DNA from: Nesterenkonia haasae
GTDB lineage: Bacteria > Actinomycetota > Actinomycetes > Actinomycetales > Micrococcaceae
Length of the DNA stretch: 63,848 nt
Direction of reading: 5' to 3'
Assembly (NCBI RefSeq): GCF_010119385.1
Contig: NZ_VFIE01000018.1
Coordinates: forward strand, 29,370-93,217
A program made the translations under genes and the position numbers. This document shows positions 8,219 through 17,074 of the stretch, one piece after another. The notes beneath the pieces are model-generated. The model was not told the origin of the DNA. It was given only the letters and a program-made list of their open reading frames with translations, and did not search any database. Position 1 is the first letter of the stretch; each line of letters begins with the position of its first letter.

Positions 8219-10447
8219 ATGTCCGATTACATGCATCCGATGCGTTTTGGCAGCTTCATCAGCCCGATCGCGTCTGCCCCGCAGCGTCCTGTCGATCTAG
8301 CCCTGCTCAGCGAGGAGCTGGGCTTGGACTTAGTGACGTTCCAAGACCACCCGTATCAGCCGGATTTCCAGGACACATGGACCCTGCTGGCCTGGGTTGC
8401 GGCAAGAACCTCCCGCATCCACGTCTCCGGGAACGTGCTGAATCTCCCCCTGCGGCAGCCCGCTGTGCTGGCGCGTGCGCTGGCGAGTCTGGACCAGCTC
8501 AGCGGAGGCCGCGTCGAGCTGGGCATCGGTTCCGGCGGGTTCTTCGAAGCGATGGCGACGATGGGCGCACCACTGTTGACCCCGGCGGAGGCAGTCAAGG
8601 GCCTGGACGAGGCGCTGGATATCATCCGCGGCATCTGGAAGACCATGGACCCGTCGCCACTACACGTGGCTGGTGAGCATCACCGTGTGGCAGGTGCGGC
8701 TCGGGGACCCACTCCAGCGCATGAGATCCCGATCTGGGTGGGCGCGTATAAGCCACGGATGCAGCGGATACTGGGGCGCAAGGGTGATGGGTGGCTGCCG
8801 AGCTTGCCGTGGATGAAGCCTGGCGATATCGAACGCGGTAACCAGATCATCGACGAGTCTGCCCGCAAAGCGGGCCGTGATCCACGGGACATCACACGGT
8901 TGATGAATGTGACGCCACAGTACAACGCTGAGAGTTTGGCGGACCTGGCCACTGAGCATGGGATCAGTGTGTTCATCATGGGGTCCGATGACCCGCGGGA
9001 GATCCGCAAGTTCGCCACAGAGACCGCCCCGTTAATCCGGGACCGGGTCGAGAAGTCCCGCACAACGTCTCGTACCCCGGCCCTTGCCCGGACAGGGAGA
9101 GCATTCCAGGACGACCCTATCCCCGAGGTATTGGCTTCACGGGTCCTGATGCCCGGTGACCGCGGCTACAACAGGTATACCTCTGGGTACTTCCGAGGGG
9201 CGAAGCCGGGCGTGGTGCTCCGTCCCGAGTCATTCTCTGAGGTTCAGGAGGCGGTGCGGTTCGCCGCCCGGCATCGGGACGTACCGCTGGGATTGTTCAG
9301 CGGCGGCCATGGCTTGTCGGGAAGGTCTCTGAACAACGGTGGGATCGTCATTGCTCTCGACGCGCTAGATGAGATCTCGATCAGCGACGGCAGCCGCGTC
9401 CGTGTCGGCCCGGGAGCGCGTTGGGGCCAGGTCGCGAAAGAGCTTGCTCCTTTCAACCTTGCGATCACCGCCGGCGACCACGGCGGCGTGGGCGTCGGAG
9501 GGTTGGCCACTACGGCAGGAATCGGCTGGTTCGCTCGAGAACGAGGTCTGACGATTGACTATCTCCGCTCGGTCGAGATGGTGACCGCCGACGGCGAGCT
9601 CGTCCATGCCAGCGCTCAGGAGAACCCAGAGCTGTTCTGGGCAGTCCGCGGGGCAGGGGCGAACTTCGGGGTGGTGGTGTCGTTTGAGTTCGAGGCGCAC
9701 CCAGTCTCAGAGCAGGTTGGGTTCGCGATGTTGACATTCGCCCCCGAGGACATCACCACGTTCCTCGTAGGTTGGGGCGCAACGATCGAGAACGCTGACG
9801 CCACCGTGACAGGAACCCTGATGCTCAGTTCTTCGGGTCCTGGCGCACAAACCCCAGTGCAGGCGCTGATCGTCGTTGACGAAAACAACCCTGACATGGT
9901 CGTTGAACGGCTGCAGCCGTTCGCGCAACTCGCCCCGATGGCAAACCAGTCCGTGCAGATGGTCCCGTACTCGGCGCTGCTGGATCTGCCCGCCGGAGGT
10001 GAGCAGCAGCACGGCCACGGGGAACCCCACGGGCACGCCGGTCTGGTACGTCACCTCGATCACGACGTCGCAGCCGGGCTCGCAGACCTCCTCACTTCCC
10101 ATTCCTCACTCATCCTGAGTATCCGCTCAGCTGGCGGTGCGGTCGCCGACCAGTCCGCAGACGCGGCCGCGTACGGATGGCGAGATGCGAACTTCCTCAT
10201 CGCGATGCTTGGCGGCAACACCGAGGAGGTGCAGCAGCAGTGGGCCAACCTCGTGCCGAAATTCGAGGGCATGTACATCAGTTTTGAGACCGACACCAGC
10301 CCTGAGGTCCTCGCCCGGGCCTTCCCGCCAGGGCATCTGAACAGACTTCGCCGGCTGAAGGCGGTATGGGATCCGAGCGGTCTTTTCCGCGACAACTTCT
10401 ACATCGCCCCTGACCCCAAAGGGGTCACGGGGACCCCACAGTCCTGA
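8219..10447 (+). CDS. Fused LLM flavin/F420 oxidoreductase and BBE-type FAD oxidoreductase
   Basis: Two-domain enzyme of about 742 residues. Residues 1-280 are a luciferase-like monooxygenase (LLM) TIM-barrel (MRFGSFISPIA, LDQLSGGRVELGIGSGGF, IPIWVGAY), a family using FMN or coenzyme F420. Residues about 295-742 are a berberine-bridge/6-hydroxynicotine-oxidase type FAD domain: PCMH fold with FSGGHGLSGRS, whose histidine is placed for covalent FAD, and a C-terminal BBE ending (WDPSGLFRDNFY). A His-rich loop (QQHGHGEPHGH) lies in the second half. Start ATG 8219 is preferred; GTG 8168, ATG 8231 and ATG 8240 are possible. The F420 operon just downstream suggests F420 use by the first domain. Confidence 0.85.
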   Translation: MSDYMHPMRFGSFISPIASAPQRPVDLALLSEELGLDLVTFQDHPYQPDFQDTWTLLAWVAARTSRIHVSGNVLNLPLRQPAVLARALASLDQLSGGRVELGIGSGGFFEAMATMGAPLLTPAEAVKGLDEALDIIRGIWKTMDPSPLHVAGEHHRVAGAARGPTPAHEIPIWVGAYKPRMQRILGRKGDGWLPSLPWMKPGDIERGNQIIDESARKAGRDPRDITRLMNVTPQYNAESLADLATEHGISVFIMGSDDPREIRKFATETAPLIRDRVEKSRTTSRTPALARTGRAFQDDPIPEVLASRVLMPGDRGYNRYTSGYFRGAKPGVVLRPESFSEVQEAVRFAARHRDVPLGLFSGGHGLSGRSLNNGGIVIALDALDEISISDGSRVRVGPGARWGQVAKELAPFNLAITAGDHGGVGVGGLATTAGIGWFARERGLTIDYLRSVEMVTADGELVHASAQENPELFWAVRGAGANFGVVVSFEFEAHPVSEQVGFAMLTFAPEDITTFLVGWGATIENADATVTGTLMLSSSGPGAQTPVQALIVVDENNPDMVVERLQPFAQLAPMANQSVQMVPYSALLDLPAGGEQQHGHGEPHGHAGLVRHLDHDVAAGLADLLTSHSSLILSIRSAGGAVADQSADAAAYGWRDANFLIAMLGGNTEEVQQQWANLVPKFEGMYISFETDTSPEVLARAFPPGHLNRLRRLKAVWDPSGLFRDNFYIAPDPKGVTGTPQS

Positions 10448-10458
10448 ATGCCGGGACC

Positions 10459-10477
10459 GGTGGGCTCTCATCCCACC
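10459..10477 (+). terminator. Weak hairpin after the fused oxidoreductase
   Basis: GGTGGG pairs with CCCACC across a 7-base loop, without a T run. It may attenuate transcription into the reductase gene; weak evidence. Confidence 0.25.
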
Positions 10478-10531
10478 TTCACCTGATGTTCAGCCCATAA
10501 GTACCCAACGATAAACAGGAGATGATTTCCT

Positions 10532-11194
10532 TTGTCTTTGCTCCGCATCGACGCATCCATCCGCCACGACGGCTCGGTAAGCCGCGCCCTAGCGGATATC
10601 GCTGAAGCCCAATGGCTCGCCACCGCAACCGACACGAGGGTTGTGCGCCGTGAGATCGGCACCACTCCGTTGCCCAGCGATGCTTGGGCGCATACATTGG
10701 CTGCCAGCGCCACGGCAGAAGACGCCCGAACCCTTAACCAGCAGGAGGCGTTCGGACTCGCCACCACACTTGTGGACGAGCTCGCCGGGGCCGGCGCCTT
10801 CCTGTTTGCGGTGCCGCTTTACAACTTTGGCGTCTCGCAGCACTTCAAGACTTACACCGACCTCGTCATCGCCGATGCTCGCATGAATCCGGCACTCACC
10901 CCAGTGACTGCGGGGAAGCCGGGCGTGCTGGTCACCGTACAGGGCGGAAACTACTCACCAGGCACGCCCAAGGAAGGCTGGGACCATGCGACTGCCTGGA
11001 TGCGCCGCATCCTCGAAGATGTGTGGCAGATCGACTTGGAGGTTGTGACCCGTGAGTTCACCCTGGTCGGAGTGAACCCCGCCCTGGACGCCTTCACCGA
11101 TATGGCCGAGGAGATCAAGACCAAGGCTGAGGATCACGCACATCGCGCTGGTCGAAAGCTGGCCGAGGCGCAGCTGGAATCGGCCAATCGCTGA
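10532..11194 (+). CDS. Flavodoxin-fold NAD(P)H reductase (AzoR/AcpD-like)
   Basis: FMN-dependent NAD(P)H dehydrogenase/azoreductase family, 220 residues. The LLRIDASIRHDGSVSRALAD start is the phosphate-binding loop of the family, FAVPLYNFGVSQHFKTYTD is the flavin-binding segment, and VQGGNY follows. TTG 10532 is supported by AGGAGA about 8 bases upstream. It could supply reduced flavin to, or work alongside, the preceding LLM/FAD enzyme. A strong terminator follows, separating it from the F420 operon. Confidence 0.85.
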   Translation: MSLLRIDASIRHDGSVSRALADIAEAQWLATATDTRVVRREIGTTPLPSDAWAHTLAASATAEDARTLNQQEAFGLATTLVDELAGAGAFLFAVPLYNFGVSQHFKTYTDLVIADARMNPALTPVTAGKPGVLVTVQGGNYSPGTPKEGWDHATAWMRRILEDVWQIDLEVVTREFTLVGVNPALDAFTDMAEEIKTKAEDHAHRAGRKLAEAQLESANR

Positions 11195-11210
11195 CGTGCC
11201 ATCGCGATGA

Positions 11211-11254
11211 TCTGGTCCCGGTTCCACTGCCATGTTGGGCCGGGACCAGATTTT
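11211..11254 (+). terminator. Intrinsic terminator just upstream of cofE
   Basis: An 11-bp perfect stem (11211-11221 with 11240-11250) is followed by TTTT. It ends only 37 bases before the cofE start, leaving no room for a full promoter between, so it may act as an attenuator for the F420 operon. Confidence 0.8.
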
Positions 11255-11291
11255 CGCCTTCACCCGCCTCTGAGAGGACGCGTTCATCACC

Positions 11292-12146
11292 ATGCCACGC
11301 CCCCTTCATTCGACGTTCCCGACGGAGGACGCTGCTGCAGACCCTGAGCGTTCCGGTCCTGAACTCGCAGAACGACCGAAAGAGTTGCTCATTTGGGCAC
11401 CCTCCGGAATCCCCGAAATCTCCGAGGGCGACGACCTTGTAGCCATGATTCGCACCTCGACCATGGACCGCCCACTGGAGGATGGTGATGTGCTGGTGGT
11501 GACATCGAAGATCGTCTCCAAGGCAGAGGGCCGTCTTGTGCAGGCGGAGGATCGTGAGTCGGCGATTATTTCCGAGACGCTACGCGTCGTCGCGACCCGC
11601 GGCGGGGCGCGGATCGTGGAGAACCGGCTCGGGATCGTGGGCGCCGCCGCCGGGGTGGACTCATCGAACGTCCCCGCAGGCACTGTGCTACTGCTACCTA
11701 AAGACCCTGATCGCTCCGCCCGTCTTATCGCGGAAGGTATCCGCTCCGGAGGCCCAGAAGTGGGGGTCATCGTGAGCGACACGATTGGCCGCCCCTGGCG
11801 GGAGGGGCAAACCGACATCGCGATCGGCGCGGCTGGGGTGAGAATCTTCGATGAGCTTTCCAGCATTCCAGACTCCGCGGGACGGCCCCTGACGGTGAGC
11901 CGCCCTTGCCTTGCGGATGAGCTCGCCGCGGCGACCGACCTCGTGAAGGGCAAAACCCTTGGACTTCCGGTCGCCGTCGTTCGCGGCTACGGCAACGCGG
12001 TCGGCTCCCTGGACCTGCCAGGGGCGGCGTCGATCATCCGCACACCGGACCGCGACATGTTCCGTTCCGGAAGCGACGAGGCCTACGCGGAAGGGCTCAC
12101 CGCCGGCACCGCCGCTGCACAGAATCGAGAAAGGACGCCATCATGA
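11292..12146 (+). CDS. cofE: Coenzyme F420-0:L-glutamate ligase
   Basis: Adds the first glutamates to F420-0 in a GTP-dependent reaction, giving F420-1/-2. The 284 residues show the CofE pattern: [15 protein letters not shown] start, [36 protein letters not shown] and a [13 protein letters not shown] segment. Actinobacterial FbiB normally also has a C-terminal nitroreductase-like domain that is absent here, so this is a stand-alone CofE. It overlaps fgd by 4 nt. No fbiA/cofD, fbiC or cofC is in the window, which fits use of imported F420-0. GAGAGGA lies about 14 bases before the ATG, rather far. Confidence 0.92.
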   Translation: MPRPLHSTFPTEDAAADPERSGPELAERPKELLIWAPSGIPEISEGDDLVAMIRTSTMDRPLEDGDVLVVTSKIVSKAEGRLVQAEDRESAIISETLRVVATRGGARIVENRLGIVGAAAGVDSSNVPAGTVLLLPKDPDRSARLIAEGIRSGGPEVGVIVSDTIGRPWREGQTDIAIGAAGVRIFDELSSIPDSAGRPLTVSRPCLADELAAATDLVKGKTLGLPVAVVRGYGNAVGSLDLPGAASIIRTPDRDMFRSGSDEAYAEGLTAGTAAAQNRERTPS

Positions 12147-13162
12147 CGATCACACTGGGATACAAGGCATCTGCTGAACAGTTCGCTCCGAGGCAGCTCG
12201 TTGAGCTTGCCGTCGCTGCGGAGATACAGGGGTTCGAGTCCGTCGCGGTCAGTGACCACTTTCAACCCTGGCGGCATCAAGGCGGGCACTCTCCGTTCGC
12301 GCTGGCCTGGCTAGCCGCCGCCGGAGAACGCACCTCACACATTCGTCTCGGCACCAGCGTGCTCACCCCGACTTTCCGGTACAACCCCGCGGTCATCGCT
12401 CAGGCTTTCGGAACTCTCGGCACCCTTTACCCGGACCGGGTGTGGCTCGGGGTCGGAACTGGGGAGGCCCTGAATGAGATCGCGACCGGTTTCCGTGGTG
12501 CAGGAGAACAGAAGTGGCCGGAGTTCTCCGAACGCTTCGCCCGCCTGCGTGAGGCCGTGCGCCTCATGCGTGCTCTGTGGCGTGGTAACCGGGTCAGTTT
12601 TGACGGCGACTACTACTCCACGCATGATGCCTCCGTGTATGACGCCCCCGACGGCGGCGTCCCGATCTATATCGCCGCCGGTGGACCGGTGGTGGCGAAG
12701 TATGCCGGACGCGCAGGCGACGGGTTCATTGCAACCTCCGGGAAGGGACGCGAGCTCTACACCGACAAGCTCATGCCTGCGCTGGCTGCCGGAGCGGATG
12801 CCGCAGGGCGCGACATGCATGGGATAGACCGGATGATCGAGATCAAGATCTCCTACGAGACAACTTACGACAAGGCGCTGGAGAACACCCGGTTCTGGTC
12901 ACCGCTTTCGCTGTCGAAAGAGCAGAAGCACGACATCACGGACCCGGTCGAAATGGAACGAGCCGCCGATGCCCTCCCGCTGGAGAAGATCGCACAACGG
13001 TGGATCGTTGGCACCGATCCCGACGAGGTGGTCGCTCAGATTGCGGAATACCTCGACCATGGATTTAACCACCTCCTTTTCCACGCCCCTGGTCACGATC
13101 AGGGCCGCTTCATGAAGCTTTTCCACCGCGACCTCGCCCCACGCCTGAAAGCACTGAGTTGA
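12143..13162 (+). CDS. fgd: F420-dependent glucose-6-phosphate dehydrogenase
   Basis: Oxidises glucose-6-phosphate while reducing F420 to F420H2, the main supply of reduced F420 in actinobacteria. The 339-residue protein follows mycobacterial Fgd1 almost motif for motif: [12 protein letters not shown] at the N-terminus, [13 protein letters not shown] with the catalytic-site histidine, [34 protein letters not shown], and FHAPGHDQ near the C-terminus. It overlaps cofE by 4 nt and the importer's binding-protein gene by 1 nt, so the enzymes and importer are one translationally coupled unit. Confidence 0.94.
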   Translation: MTITLGYKASAEQFAPRQLVELAVAAEIQGFESVAVSDHFQPWRHQGGHSPFALAWLAAAGERTSHIRLGTSVLTPTFRYNPAVIAQAFGTLGTLYPDRVWLGVGTGEALNEIATGFRGAGEQKWPEFSERFARLREAVRLMRALWRGNRVSFDGDYYSTHDASVYDAPDGGVPIYIAAGGPVVAKYAGRAGDGFIATSGKGRELYTDKLMPALAAGADAAGRDMHGIDRMIEIKISYETTYDKALENTRFWSPLSLSKEQKHDITDPVEMERAADALPLEKIAQRWIVGTDPDEVVAQIAEYLDHGFNHLLFHAPGHDQGRFMKLFHRDLAPRLKALS

Positions 13163-14172
13163 TGCGAAAGCCCACCATAATCCGCGCACGTACTTTGATC
13201 GCCGCCCTCGCCATAGGGCTACTCGCCCTGGTCGGATGTGCCACGACCCCCGAAACCAACACACCACCATCGGCGACCGGCCAGGCCGAGGCCACATACC
13301 CCATCACCGTGGACAACTGCGGCACCGAAGTGACCTTCGATGAGGCTCCAGATCACGTCGTGGCGATCAAGTCGACCTCGATCGAGATGATGCTTGCCCT
13401 GGGACTACAGGACCGGGTCGCTGGCGTCGCGTTCCCCGACGGCCCCTACGCCCAGGAGTGGGCGCCTGAAACCGAACCCGATGTAATCTCCGAGCGGGTA
13501 CCCGGCCAGGAGACAGTACTCGATATCGAACCGGACCTCGTCTACGCCGGATGGGAGTCCAACGTCACCGCTGAAGGCGCCGGGGAACGCGACACCCTCC
13601 ACCGCCTTGGAGTCAACACGCTTGTCTCGCCAGCCGCCTGCCAGGAAGCTGAGTACCAGCCCAATCCCCTCACATGGGAGGACCTTTGGGACGAGATCAC
13701 ACTCGCTGGGGATGTCTTTGATGTGTCCACCGCTGCCGATTCCCTGATCACGGACCAGCAGCAGCGCCTCGACGCCATTACCTCAGACGATCGTGGCCTG
13801 TCCGCGTTGTGGTATAGCTCCGGCAGCGACACCCCCTACGTGGGTGCGGGTATCGGGAATCCACAACTGGTCATGGACGCCGTAGGACTGACCAACATCG
13901 CCGGCGAGGTGCCAATGACCTGGTCGTCACTGTCCTGGGAAGCCGTCGTCGACGCCGACCCTGACGTGATCGTTCTTGTCGACTCAGACTGGGGATCCGC
14001 AGAGACGAAGATCGCCCAGCTTGAAGGCCACCCCGCAACCGCCGCCCTCCCAGCCGTGCAGAACCACCGGTACCTCATCATCCCGTTCCCTGCCGGTGAA
14101 GCAGGAGTCCGCAGCGTGGAAGCCGTCGAAACGATACATCAGCAGCTCGCAGACCTCGACCTCCTGGAGTGA
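13162..14172 (+). CDS. ABC importer substrate-binding lipoprotein, proposed F420-0 binding
   Basis: FecB/BtuF-like periplasmic-type binding lipoprotein, about 336 residues. The signal peptide has lipobox LVGC. The family is used for siderophores and cobalamin, but one actinobacterial subgroup, found beside cofE and fgd, has been proposed (TIGRFAM families for an F420-0 ABC transporter) to import coenzyme F420-0. This gene's context matches exactly. Two mature cysteines (VDNCGTE, SPAACQE) may form a disulfide. Start ATG 13162 (TTG 13159 possible); 4-nt GTGA overlap with the permease gene. Confidence 0.82.
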   Translation: MRKPTIIRARTLIAALAIGLLALVGCATTPETNTPPSATGQAEATYPITVDNCGTEVTFDEAPDHVVAIKSTSIEMMLALGLQDRVAGVAFPDGPYAQEWAPETEPDVISERVPGQETVLDIEPDLVYAGWESNVTAEGAGERDTLHRLGVNTLVSPAACQEAEYQPNPLTWEDLWDEITLAGDVFDVSTAADSLITDQQQRLDAITSDDRGLSALWYSSGSDTPYVGAGIGNPQLVMDAVGLTNIAGEVPMTWSSLSWEAVVDADPDVIVLVDSDWGSAETKIAQLEGHPATAALPAVQNHRYLIIPFPAGEAGVRSVEAVETIHQQLADLDLLE

Positions 14173-15254
14173 CCGTCATGGCATCATCAGTCCGGTCAGA
14201 CTCGAGAACTCACACACCTCCACCCCGTTGGCCAGCAGCGGCCCGTGGACGAGCGCGCCTGACGGTCGGTGTCTTGTTCCTTACCATCGCACTCGCCATT
14301 GAAATGCTGGCTGCCATCGTCATTGGGCCTGCGAATATCTCGGTCCACGATGTAGGGGTAAGCATGATTGCCCATGTGACCAACACTGACGCGTCATTGT
14401 CGGTCACCCAGGAGGCGATCATGTGGGAGTTGCGAATGCCCCGCATTGTCACGGCTATGTTCGTCGGGGCAGGGCTCGCCGTCTGCGGCACCGTCATGCA
14501 GGCCAGTACCCGCAACCCGCTCGCCGATCCATACTTGCTTGGTCTCTCCTCTGGAGCTTCTCTGGGTGCAGTGCTCGTCATTGTTGTAGGTCTCACGATC
14601 ACCCTGCCCGTAGCCGCGTTCTTCGGGTCCATACTGGCTCTCACCGGCACCCTGATCCTCGCCAGTGTCGGCGGCCCGGCTTCGCCGTCGCGCACCGTCC
14701 TTGCCGGCGTCGCGATCTCCTCACTCTTTTCTGCCATGACAAGCCTGGTCATCTTCTGGAGTTCAACCGGTGACACCTACCGGGAGATTCTCGGGTGGCT
14801 CCTCGGATCGTTGGCTGGAACGACCTGGAATAGTGTCCTCATCGCCGCCATTGCGTTCCTCACCATCGGGGTGCCCCTTGTTCTTTCAGCCAACACCCTC
14901 AATGCGTTCGCGTTCGGTGACCGCACCGCCCGCTCTCTTGGCGTCCATGCCACCACGGCCCGCATATTGCTCCTGGGAGCTAGCGCGGTTCTTACCGGCG
15001 CACTCGTCTCGGTCAGCGGGTCCATCGGATTCATCGGCCTCCTCGTCCCGCACGCCACGCGACTTCTCACTGGCCCAGACCACCGACGGCTACTGCCCGT
15101 CGCAGCCCTCGCTGGGGCGCTCCTGCTCCTTCTCGCCGATACGATCGCCCGTGTCGCCTTCGACCCGCGAGAGCTTCCCGTCGGGATCGTCACCGCGATC
15201 CTAGGAGCGCCCGCCTTCGCGATTCTTCTGTTGCGGTCACGGAGAGCACTGTGA
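14169..15254 (+). CDS. FecCD-type ABC permease, proposed F420-0 importer
   Basis: Membrane permease of the FecCD/BtuC family, 361 residues, with about nine to ten helices. The family signatures LRMPRIVTAMFVGAGLAVCG and TRNPLADPYLLGLSSGA are present, as is GSIGFIGLLVPHATRLLTGPDHR. It should form a dimer that couples the binding protein to the ATPase. GTG 14169 overlaps the previous stop by 4 nt (ATG 14178 possible), and its own stop overlaps the ATPase start by 4 nt. Context argues for F420-0 over iron, as no siderophore genes are nearby; the substrate is not proven. Confidence 0.86.
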   Translation: MTVMASSVRSDSRTHTPPPRWPAAARGRARLTVGVLFLTIALAIEMLAAIVIGPANISVHDVGVSMIAHVTNTDASLSVTQEAIMWELRMPRIVTAMFVGAGLAVCGTVMQASTRNPLADPYLLGLSSGASLGAVLVIVVGLTITLPVAAFFGSILALTGTLILASVGGPASPSRTVLAGVAISSLFSAMTSLVIFWSSTGDTYREILGWLLGSLAGTTWNSVLIAAIAFLTIGVPLVLSANTLNAFAFGDRTARSLGVHATTARILLLGASAVLTGALVSVSGSIGFIGLLVPHATRLLTGPDHRRLLPVAALAGALLLLLADTIARVAFDPRELPVGIVTAILGAPAFAILLLRSRRAL

Positions 15255-16039
15255 CCGCCGAACTAAGCGTCGAGGGTCTGAGCTTCCACCGCGACGGGCG
15301 GAGCATCATCGAAGATGTCACATTCACTGCACCTCCGGGCGCAATCACTGCACTCATCGGACCGAACGCCGCCGGCAAGTCCACCCTGCTCCAGCTGATC
15401 GCCCATCTCGATGCTCCTACGCGTGGCCAGGTCTACCTAGGAGACAAGAACCTCACGGCACTGACGCAACGTGATCGTGCCAAGGCCGTTGCGTTCATTG
15501 ACCAGCATTCCGCTACCGACCAGCCATTGACCGTACAAGAAACCGTCATGCTCGGACGCACCCCACACCTTGGCCGTCTGACCGCGCCTTCCGTAGATGA
15601 CCGTCAGGTGGTGAAGGACGCTCTGGAACGCACCGGAGCACAATACCTTTCCCACAGAGACTTCACCGAACTTTCCGGAGGCGAACGTCAACGTGTGCTA
15701 CTCGCACGCGCACTGGCGCAACAACCGATTCTCCTCCTCCTCGACGAACCCACCAACCATCTTGATCCCCGAGCTCAACTCCAGACCCTCGCGCTTCTGC
15801 GCGCCCTCGCCAGTGAAGGACTCGCAGTCATCACCGCACTTCACGACATCAACCTCGCCGCCCTCCACGCAGACCGAGTCATTGCCATCGCAGACGGGCG
15901 AATCATGGCAGCCGGTGAAGTTGCTGCGGTCCTCACACCAGCCCTCATCTCCAGTCTGTACGACGTAGACGTCCAAGCTCTTTCCAGCAAAGACGGCACA
16001 GTCTTCTCTTACTCACTGTCGAGTCCGCTGAAAGATTAG
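15251..16039 (+). CDS. ABC ATPase, proposed F420-0 importer
   Basis: FecE/BtuD-type ATPase of 262 residues that drives the importer. Walker A is GPNAAGKST, the signature motif is LSGGERQR, Walker B is LLLLDEPTNHLD, and the H-loop is TALHDIN. It is the last gene of the coupled cofE-fgd-binding protein-permease-ATPase unit (GTGA overlap at 15251). No clear terminator follows directly. Confidence 0.88.
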   Translation: MTAELSVEGLSFHRDGRSIIEDVTFTAPPGAITALIGPNAAGKSTLLQLIAHLDAPTRGQVYLGDKNLTALTQRDRAKAVAFIDQHSATDQPLTVQETVMLGRTPHLGRLTAPSVDDRQVVKDALERTGAQYLSHRDFTELSGGERQRVLLARALAQQPILLLLDEPTNHLDPRAQLQTLALLRALASEGLAVITALHDINLAALHADRVIAIADGRIMAAGEVAAVLTPALISSLYDVDVQALSSKDGTVFSYSLSSPLKD

Positions 16040-16354
16040 TTGATTCGAGTAAGGCATCCTGTTGGCTCTAGCTGACACACCGGACCATATGCTGCGCATG
16101 GGTACTCTTGCCGGTTATGCCAGCAGTTCGCTCTCACGACTTTCCCGAGCGGTCTCCCGGCCTGAGCTCCGTGGGTGGATTCAGCGATCTCTGGACCCCT
16201 CAGACGGGCGGTCAACTCTGGCCACCTTGACCGTGAACGGTCTGGAGGTATGCGAAGGCGCGACGCCCGAGCCCCAGCGGTGCCTAGCGTTTCACTTGGC
16301 GCCCCTGAAGCTCGGTCAACCTCTACGAAACACACTCGAAGTACGCTATTGCGC
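16040..16354. other. Intergenic stretch without a supported gene
   Basis: About 315 bases between the importer ATPase and the YitT-like gene. An in-frame extension of the YitT gene (GTG/ATG up to 16175) is possible but its Arg-rich translation looks non-coding. A 7-bp hairpin at 16209-16233 is the only structure I noticed; it has no T run. Confidence 0.45.
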
Positions 16355-17050
16355 ATGTCCACACCAGACTCAGAGCCGGACCCCGCAACACCCCGCGGCC
16401 ACGGCGACTCAGATGGGCGCAGCGAACGCGGTGCCAATATCCAGCCCCTCGCCGGGCATGTCATTCCCCACTCCGCCGTCGAAGACGTTCTCGGGGTGGT
16501 GACCGGCACCTTCATGGCAGCCCTAGGCCTCTACCTGCTCGAACAGTCAGAAGCCGTCAGCGGAGGTACCGCAGGCCTGGCCCTTCTGCTCACTTTCGGC
16601 ACGCCGCTTGGCCTGGCGTGGCTGTTCTTCCTCGTCAATATTCCCTTTTTTGGCCTAGCTCTGTGGCGCAAAGGGTGGCGATTCACCCTTCGGACAGCCG
16701 TCTCAGTGGGGATCGTCTCCGGCTTCGCCGCCATCTGCGAAATATTTATGCCAGTCCCAGATATCAATCCAGTCTTCGGGGTGTTCGCCGGCAATGCACT
16801 CTTGGGCGTCGCACTGCTCATCGTGTTTAGACACGGGAGTTCACTGGGTGGGTTCAACATCTTGGCGATCATTGCCCAGGAGCAGTTCAACCTCCGTGGC
16901 GGATATGTGCAGATGGGACTCGACATCACCGTCATCCTCTTCGCGTTGACGGTCCTCGCCCCTGAGAACGTCTTGCTCTCCGCCGCCGGCGCCGTCGTTA
17001 TGAATATCATTATCGCCTTCAACCACAGACCCGGTCGGTACAGGGCCTGA
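16355..17050 (+). CDS. YitT-family integral membrane protein
   Basis: Membrane protein of about 231 residues with five to six hydrophobic helices. The Ser/Asp-rich N-terminus is cytoplasmic, then come HSAVEDVLGVVTGTFMAALG, GGTAGLALLLTFGTPLG and SLGGFNILAIIAQE, typical of the YitT_membrane fold. It lacks the C-terminal DUF2179 domain seen in many YitT proteins. Function is unknown. ATG 16355 is chosen because upstream in-frame sequence does not look like protein. Confidence 0.75.
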   Translation: MSTPDSEPDPATPRGHGDSDGRSERGANIQPLAGHVIPHSAVEDVLGVVTGTFMAALGLYLLEQSEAVSGGTAGLALLLTFGTPLGLAWLFFLVNIPFFGLALWRKGWRFTLRTAVSVGIVSGFAAICEIFMPVPDINPVFGVFAGNALLGVALLIVFRHGSSLGGFNILAIIAQEQFNLRGGYVQMGLDITVILFALTVLAPENVLLSAAGAVVMNIIIAFNHRPGRYRA

Positions 17051-17074
17051 ACGGCACAGCGTAAGCTAAGTCAC

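Noticed and set aside
13162-16039. Iron-siderophore or cobalamin importer as the function of the FecBCD-type genes
   Set aside because: The fold alone allows it, but the translational coupling to cofE and fgd and the lack of siderophore or cobalamin genes make F420-0 a better match. Not excluded by sequence.
16062-16502. Overlapping frames before the YitT-like gene
   Set aside because: No motif, no Shine-Dalgarno. The YitT frame has a good ATG at 16355.
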